A stretch of 38,466 bases of DNA from Thermoproteota archaeon (GTDB lineage: Archaea; Thermoproteota; Bathyarchaeia; RBG-16-48-13; GCA-020355125). The translations under genes were made by a program, and so were the position numbers. Below the pieces are notes generated by a model, which saw only the letters and a list, made by a program, of their open reading frames with translations, was not told where the DNA came from and ran no database searches. The stretch lies in contig JAUPKU010000102.1 in assembly GCA_030837285.1 (NCBI GenBank), forward strand, positions 1-38,466, read 5' to 3'. Shown piece by piece: positions 34,526 through 38,466 of this stretch (position 1 is its first letter; every line of letters begins with the position of its first letter).

Positions 34526-34533
34526 CTATTAAA
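34526..34533 (-). promoter_or_regulatory. TATA-like element before grpE
   Basis: TTTAATAG on the minus strand is about 26 nt upstream of a predicted start near 34504, 12 nt before the chosen ATG. It lies between the divergent grpE and SAM-hydrolase genes. Confidence 0.35.
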
Positions 34534-34621
34534 CTAATTAAGAAAGTTGAGAGAATTTCCTATAAACTTTTTGGAGACTAATATTCTGGATAAGGTAATT
34601 CAATAGATAGGTGAACTAGTC

Positions 34622-35428
34622 TTGAGTTGTAAATATCCTGTAATAACACTTCTCACCGATTTTGGCATCAAAGATGCTTACGTCAGTACAATGAAAGGTA
34701 TCATACTCCAAATATGTCCAGCAGTTAAAATAATTGATGTTTCACACAATATCCCTAGACACAATGTGATATATGGATCGTTCCTACTACTAGGAGCGTC
34801 ACCTTATTTTCCATCGGGGACTATTCATGTGGCAGTGGTTGATCCTGGGGTGGGGACAGCCAGGCGTAGGATAGTTATTCAAGGTAGACACAGCTTCTAC
34901 GTTGGACCAGATAACGGAATCCTCTCATTATCTGCAAGGAAGGAAGGTATTAAATTAGCTGTTGAAGTAAGAGAGAAGAGATTCATGCTGCCTCAAATCT
35001 CTAACACTTTTGAGGGGCGGGATGTCTTCGCCCCTATTTCTGCTTATCTGGCAAGGGGAACTGAAATTCAGGAATTTGGTCCTGAAATAAAAGATCTAGA
35101 AGAACTTACACTCAAAGAAGCAATATTTTCAGAGGAGAAGATCCTCGGAGAGATACTCCATATTGATACATTTAAAAACATAATAACTAACATTCCGAAG
35201 AATCTTCTAAATGAAGCAAAGATCACAGAAAATACTCTCCTGAGAGTATCTGTTGGAAAAAATTCTCAACTCATGAGATTCTGTAAAGCATATGGAGAAG
35301 TTCCAGCTAAAATGCCTCTTATAATCATTGGAAGTAGTGATTTTCTAGAGATTGCAGTTAATCAAGGAAGTGCAAGCATATTATTCAAGGCGAAAATCGG
35401 AGATGACGTTATAGTCGTTCCATATTAA
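34622..35428 (+). CDS. SAM hydroxide adenosyltransferase (DUF62)
   Basis: This enzyme of the DUF62 family cleaves S-adenosylmethionine with hydroxide, giving adenosine and methionine. The N-terminal signature is ITLLTDFGIKDAYVSTMKG, followed by the AVVDPGVGTARRRIV loop and GPDNGILSL, which hold the conserved Asp/Arg residues. The C-terminal beta barrel spans about residues 180-268. Length 268 fits the family, whose members act as trimers. The TTG start is supported by GGTG 8 nt upstream. It diverges from grpE. Fluorinase and chlorinase share the fold, but the presence here with normal DUF62 motifs argues for the hydroxide enzyme. Confidence 0.92.
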   Translation: MSCKYPVITLLTDFGIKDAYVSTMKGIILQICPAVKIIDVSHNIPRHNVIYGSFLLLGASPYFPSGTIHVAVVDPGVGTARRRIVIQGRHSFYVGPDNGILSLSARKEGIKLAVEVREKRFMLPQISNTFEGRDVFAPISAYLARGTEIQEFGPEIKDLEELTLKEAIFSEEKILGEILHIDTFKNIITNIPKNLLNEAKITENTLLRVSVGKNSQLMRFCKAYGEVPAKMPLIIIGSSDFLEIAVNQGSASILFKAKIGDDVIVVPY

Positions 35429-35475
35429 TTAAAGGTCGATAAGCAGTATAGTAATATTCATAATTGTCAGTATGT

Positions 35476-36522
35476 TTAAGAAAAATGGTTCTTATGGAAT
35501 CTTCCTTTTATTGCAATCTTTTCACCACATCTAGGGCAAGTATTATCTTGTGCAACATTCCATCTAGTTATGCTAAAATTATATCTTTCTACCAGCAGTT
35601 CATTGCACTTTGGACAATATGTATTCTCCCCTCTATTTCCTGGAACATTTCCCGCATAAACATACTTCAAACCTGTCTCTTTAGCTATTTTTGCAGCTCT
35701 CTCCATTGACTGAATGGACGTTTGAGGAATATCAATCAAGTCGAAGTTAGGGAAGAATCGAAGCAGATGAAATGGTGTATCTTCCCCAAGATTGTCTTTT
35801 AGCCAAGTAGCTAATCTTTTAAGATCTTCCTCTGAATTGCCATATTTCGGAACTATGAGATTCGTAACTTCAATGTGTATACCTTGTTTCTTCATCTCCT
35901 TCAAACAATCATAAATTGGCTCTACAGATGGTACTCGCATAAGATTATTATAGAATTCGGGGTTTCCAGCTCCTTTAAAATCCACAGTAGCAGCATCTAG
36001 GTAGGGTGCAATCGTCTTCACGGCCTCTGGAGTTAGATAACCATTGGTAACAAATGTGTTGAATAAGGAATTCGAATGAGCTATCTTTGCAGAGTCAAAA
36101 GCCCATTCAAAGAAGACAGTAGGTTCTGTGTAAGTATAACTTATTCCTTGGCAACCTCTTGTCTTAGCAGATTTAACATTATCTTCAGGCAGTATTGTAA
36201 GCGTTTCAGAGAGAGATCTCTGTTGACTTATAATCCAATTGTCACAAAAGGCGCAGAAAAAGTTGCAGAAAGGTGACGCCACAGAGTAGACTACTGCACC
36301 GGGATTAAAGTGGAATAACGGCTTTTTCTCTATTGGATCTACTGAAGCACTACAAGATCGTGAATAAGACCTTGACCATAATTTTCCTTTTTCATTTATC
36401 CTTGCACCGCATACACCTGATTTCCCTTCCAATATGAGACATCGCCTTCCGCATAAATTACACTTCAAGCTGCCATCTTCATTACGTTCATAGAACATCG
36501 CTTCTCTATCAGCCATTTCCAC
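35476..36522 (-). CDS. amrS: AmrS-like radical SAM protein
   Basis: This is a radical-SAM protein of the AmmeMemoRadiSam group, related to pyruvate formate-lyase activating enzymes. The 4Fe-4S motif is SPFCNFFCAFCDNW, with CX3CX2C at residues 86, 90 and 93. An N-terminal zinc-like Cys cluster (CNLCGRRCLILEGKSGVC) and a C-terminal pair of CxxC knuckles (CPKCNELL, CPRCGEKI) are present. The last resembles a zinc ribbon. Length 348. The GTG start at 36522 or ATG at 36516 are both possible; a GGTGG lies just upstream. The Memo and AmmA partners are not in the window, so its substrate cannot be inferred from context. Confidence 0.9.
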   Translation of the reverse strand: MEMADREAMFYERNEDGSLKCNLCGRRCLILEGKSGVCGARINEKGKLWSRSYSRSCSASVDPIEKKPLFHFNPGAVVYSVASPFCNFFCAFCDNWIISQQRSLSETLTILPEDNVKSAKTRGCQGISYTYTEPTVFFEWAFDSAKIAHSNSLFNTFVTNGYLTPEAVKTIAPYLDAATVDFKGAGNPEFYNNLMRVPSVEPIYDCLKEMKKQGIHIEVTNLIVPKYGNSEEDLKRLATWLKDNLGEDTPFHLLRFFPNFDLIDIPQTSIQSMERAAKIAKETGLKYVYAGNVPGNRGENTYCPKCNELLVERYNFSITRWNVAQDNTCPRCGEKIAIKGRFHKNHFS

Positions 36523-36829
36523 CTAACCTCTGGAAGACTAATATATTCTTAGTTCTAAAAATCGTCTACCAGCTTAATGAACTTGACTAATTTTTGAATT
36601 TTTAACTCGAGCTCAGCTGTGATTAAGAAACTTCAAATTTAAATTTAGAAGCCATCTCACATCATTGTCTTGCATTCGAGTATTGACTTTTGTTACTAAC
36701 AAGACCTTAAATTTTGTTATCATTATTTTTTTAGTAAAATTGGAGGAATTGAAAAATATCAAAAATCAGACCTTCTTCACGCGCCAGTATTTCCTACTTA
36801 ACCTTGAAAAGTCTACAGTCGGAAATGTT
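36523..36829. other. A+T-rich 307-bp gap
   Basis: Poly-T tracts that could act as terminator are present around 36717-36733 on the plus strand. A plus-strand frame at 36665-36928 has a GGAGG only 3 nt before an in-frame TTG and overlaps the pseudogene, so I do not call it. Nothing else is recognised. Confidence 0.35.
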
Positions 36830-37730
36830 TTAAGCCATTTCTTTGTGGGAGAAAATCGTGGGAGAATGGAGTTTACCATTTTCAATCTCCAAAATCTTTG
36901 CTTGGATGTCAGTGCTTTTGAGCCATAGTTCCTCGAATATAACCGTGAACGACTGGACTAGCGACTTACAATTCGTCCAAAGGCATGTGTTTTCGTCATC
37001 TCCTTCAGGAGAATCTGCGCCTTTGATAAAATATAAGATCTCTTCTTCATCTCTTATTGCCATTCTAGGAAACAGCGGTAATCCTCTACTAGGATTTCTT
37101 CCTTTAAAGTTGAATCCTGTCTTCGGCATTTGCCTAAGCGAAACTTTAACCAAACTCAAATTTTTCTTAGTTATATCAGTAAGTAGACGAAATTGAACTT
37201 TAGATCTTAACCGATGATTAAAGGCGTTATCAAGAACACCATATTGATTGGCTCGCATAATCTCAATAATAGATGAAACAACTGAGAATTGATGTTTTGT
37301 CTCTCTTATCATATGCGAAATCTTTGGATAGATTTTACGATTGCCTTTTATAACGACAAATATTTCTAATTCTGGTTCTGAGCTAGGTTTATTGATTTCT
37401 TTCCAATAGCGAAGCATATCTTCTTTGGAACTCTCAATTAACTTAGCTTCTTCCTGCCTCGTCCTAATATAAAGATCTAAAACCGTGACAAAAGGAACAG
37501 CTACAAATCGGGCTGGTGATTCTAGAGATCACCAATCAAGCCTTTCTTTTGTAGGCTTTTAGGATATGATAAGCTTGGGCTTTATTTATTCGAATTTTTT
37601 TAGCAATTTCTCCGCCTTTTAAAATACCACACTTGGCTAGGAAAACGTAGACTTCGGTTTCTTTTTATGTTAGCACTGAATCCTTCAAAACCTTTTTTAT
37701 AGTCTCTTCGCTCAACTCAAGGTTCCCCAA
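36830..37730 (-). pseudogene. broken TrmB-family transcription regulator
   Basis: This is a degenerate sugar-type TrmB regulator. From TTG at 37730 the product begins MGNLELSEETIKKVLKDSVLT and hits an in-frame TAA at 37665-37667. The winged-helix continues in the same frame as KETEVYVFLAKCGI and KIRINKAQAYHILKA. Then the frame shifts near 37555 to LQKKGLIGDL, and again near 37520 to LESPARFVAVPF. The last frame then remains open through the 195-codon C-terminal part (36830-37417), which has the TrmB-type coiled and effector-domain look. Three lesions make it a pseudogene unless the sequence carries errors. The C-terminal open frame alone could still be translated from ATG at 37417. Confidence 0.75.
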
Positions 37731-38143
37731 TTAGTAAATATATAAGATTATTTATGTATACTTTATAAATATATTATATATATATATATATATATGCATA
37801 TTTTATATATACATATATAAAAATCATATATGTATTTTCTAAATTTACTATGATCATTAAATAGACTCATTCACAAAGTAGAAAACAAAATACTCAAATA
37901 ATACTTTGTCTGTAAGCTAAAAAATTCACTTTTCGACACACCTATCTATAGGAAGAGAAAATAAGAATAACTGGAGAAACAAGTATAAGCCTCAACTTTT
38001 TCATACACTCATTTAAAGATACTTCCTATCACTTCAAAGATTTTTAAAGTGAGTAGTTGCCACTCTATAATGAGAAAAATTGAAGACGAAATATGTAATA
38101 AAAAAATTATATTACTAATCCTATGATCTCTAATTTCCTTTCT
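37731..38143. other. very A+T-rich gap with a TA repeat
   Basis: The region is extremely A+T-rich and holds a run of alternating TA (about 37775-37795). A TATA-like sequence at 37735-37747 may have served the broken regulator. No gene or origin-type repeat is recognised. Confidence 0.4.
37775..37795. repeat. alternating TA run, 21 bp
   Basis: A 21-bp alternating T-A stretch lies in the A+T-rich gap upstream of the pseudogene. It is an easily melted, low-complexity element. No function can be assigned. Confidence 0.85.
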
Positions 38144-38440
38144 TCAATCTTTGATTATCTCGCTGAAATGTTTAATATGTACTGCGAACGTGGTTAGAGG
38201 ATAGATTTTTCTTCGACTATAGAAGAAGAGAGGATCTTCGCTGACAATCTTGGATAATTCATCATCGGTAGAAGAGTCAATGATTAGCATGTGCCCCTGT
38301 TGCCCCACAAGATGATAATACTTCTCAATTTTTCCCTTTCTCTGCAATTCTTCAATATACTTAAGCTGGGCCGGAGTGAGTTCAGCCAATATCTTAATAG
38401 AAGTACCAGATCTAATTCTCTGAAGTATCAAGAATTTCAT
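38144..38440 (-). CDS. small ferredoxin-fold protein, muconolactone isomerase-like
   Basis: This 98-residue protein resembles the muconolactone delta-isomerase (MIase) family, whose members share a ferredoxin-like alpha/beta fold. The pattern MKFLILQRIRSG, then LKYIEELQRKGKIEKYYHLVGQQGHMLIIDSST, then LSKIVSEDPLFFYSRRKIYPLT matches the family layout: a G-x-x-x-x-x-x-G loop, the DS-acidic turn and the PLF-Y segment (each given here in parts of at most 20). Catalytic activity is not implied; many relatives are of unknown function. It starts at ATG with a GGTGA site 6 nt upstream. It lies at the window end; whether an upstream gene shares its transcript is unseen. Confidence 0.6.
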   Translation of the reverse strand: MKFLILQRIRSGTSIKILAELTPAQLKYIEELQRKGKIEKYYHLVGQQGHMLIIDSSTDDELSKIVSEDPLFFYSRRKIYPLTTFAVHIKHFSEIIKD

Positions 38441-38466
38441 TTTTATTCACCGACAACTTGTTTAGA

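Noticed and set aside
36665-36928. 87-codon plus-strand frame with a GGAGG inside
   Set aside because: The GGAGG is only 3 nt from the nearest in-frame TTG, and the frame runs antisense over the C-terminal part of the TrmB pseudogene.
37514-37534. Palindrome TGGTGAT-TCTAGAG-ATCACCA as an operator or terminator
   Set aside because: It lies inside the former coding sequence of the TrmB pseudogene (GLIGDLESPAR region) and has no T-tract; chance is the simpler explanation.
37731-38143. A+T-rich gap with TA run as a replication origin
   Set aside because: No origin-recognition-box repeats and no cdc6/orc1 gene in the window.

Overview
The window is about 38.5 kb of A+T-rich archaeal chromosome. 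The archaeal assignment rests on several genes: glycerol-1-phosphate dehydrogenase (archaeal lipid backbone), the KH/beta-lactamase/beta-CASP nuclease aCPSF1 (FttA), a proteasome beta subunit, RNA polymerase subunit Rpo12, an Sm-like protein next to ribosomal protein L37e, SepF, a PUA-domain protein and archaeal-type glycyl-tRNA synthetase. TATA elements lie about 26 nt upstream of several start codons and of a tRNA 5' end, as expected for archaeal (often leaderless) transcription. Other genes keep clear GGAGG or GGTG ribosome sites and use GTG or TTG starts. The mixture, with a bacterial-type grpE-dnaK-dnaJ set, suggests a TACK-type lineage, possibly Bathyarchaeia. That placement is inference.

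Region 1 (1-5040) holds an unrecognised gene with a strong ribosome site, a UDP-sugar dehydrogenase, a phosphoribosyltransferase with a helical C-terminal extension, a DUF763 protein and a Trm5-like tRNA methyltransferase. Region 2 (5040-14240) is a gene-poor surface-glycan island: a Gfo/Idh/MocA sugar oxidoreductase, a flippase, three GT-A-fold (family 2-like) glycosyltransferases and one GT-B glycosyltransferase, separated by unusually long A+T-rich gaps. Together with the dehydrogenase at 591 it probably makes and exports a lipid-linked or S-layer glycan containing a uronic acid.

Region 3 (14240-19640) has an ATP-grasp ligase, then a small zinc-ribbon protein, threonine synthase, homoserine dehydrogenase and aspartate kinase as a compact threonine operon. 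Region 4 (19750-27600) is housekeeping: nitroreductase, glycyl-tRNA synthetase, Rpo12, an interrupted tRNA-Ala(GGC), L37e, the Sm-like protein, a PUA protein, SepF, aCPSF1 and the proteasome beta subunit. Region 5 (27840-36520) has glycerol-1-phosphate dehydrogenase, a UPF0179 protein whose 5' end seems frameshifted, an FKBP isomerase, a phosphoesterase, dnaJ, dnaK, grpE, a SAM hydroxide adenosyltransferase and a radical-SAM AmrS-like protein. Region 6 (36520-38466) is decaying: a broken TrmB-type regulator, an A+T-rich gap and a small muconolactone-isomerase-like protein.

The items most worth a second look are the tRNA-Ala(GGC), which appears to carry two introns, one in the D-loop with an almost ideal bulge-helix-bulge; the DnaK whose phosphate-2 motif has lost a conserved aspartate; the A7-tract frameshift at the start of the UPF0179 gene; and the TrmB pseudogene. 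I did not find a convincing multi-gene defence or mobile system, CRISPR array, insertion sequence or rRNA.
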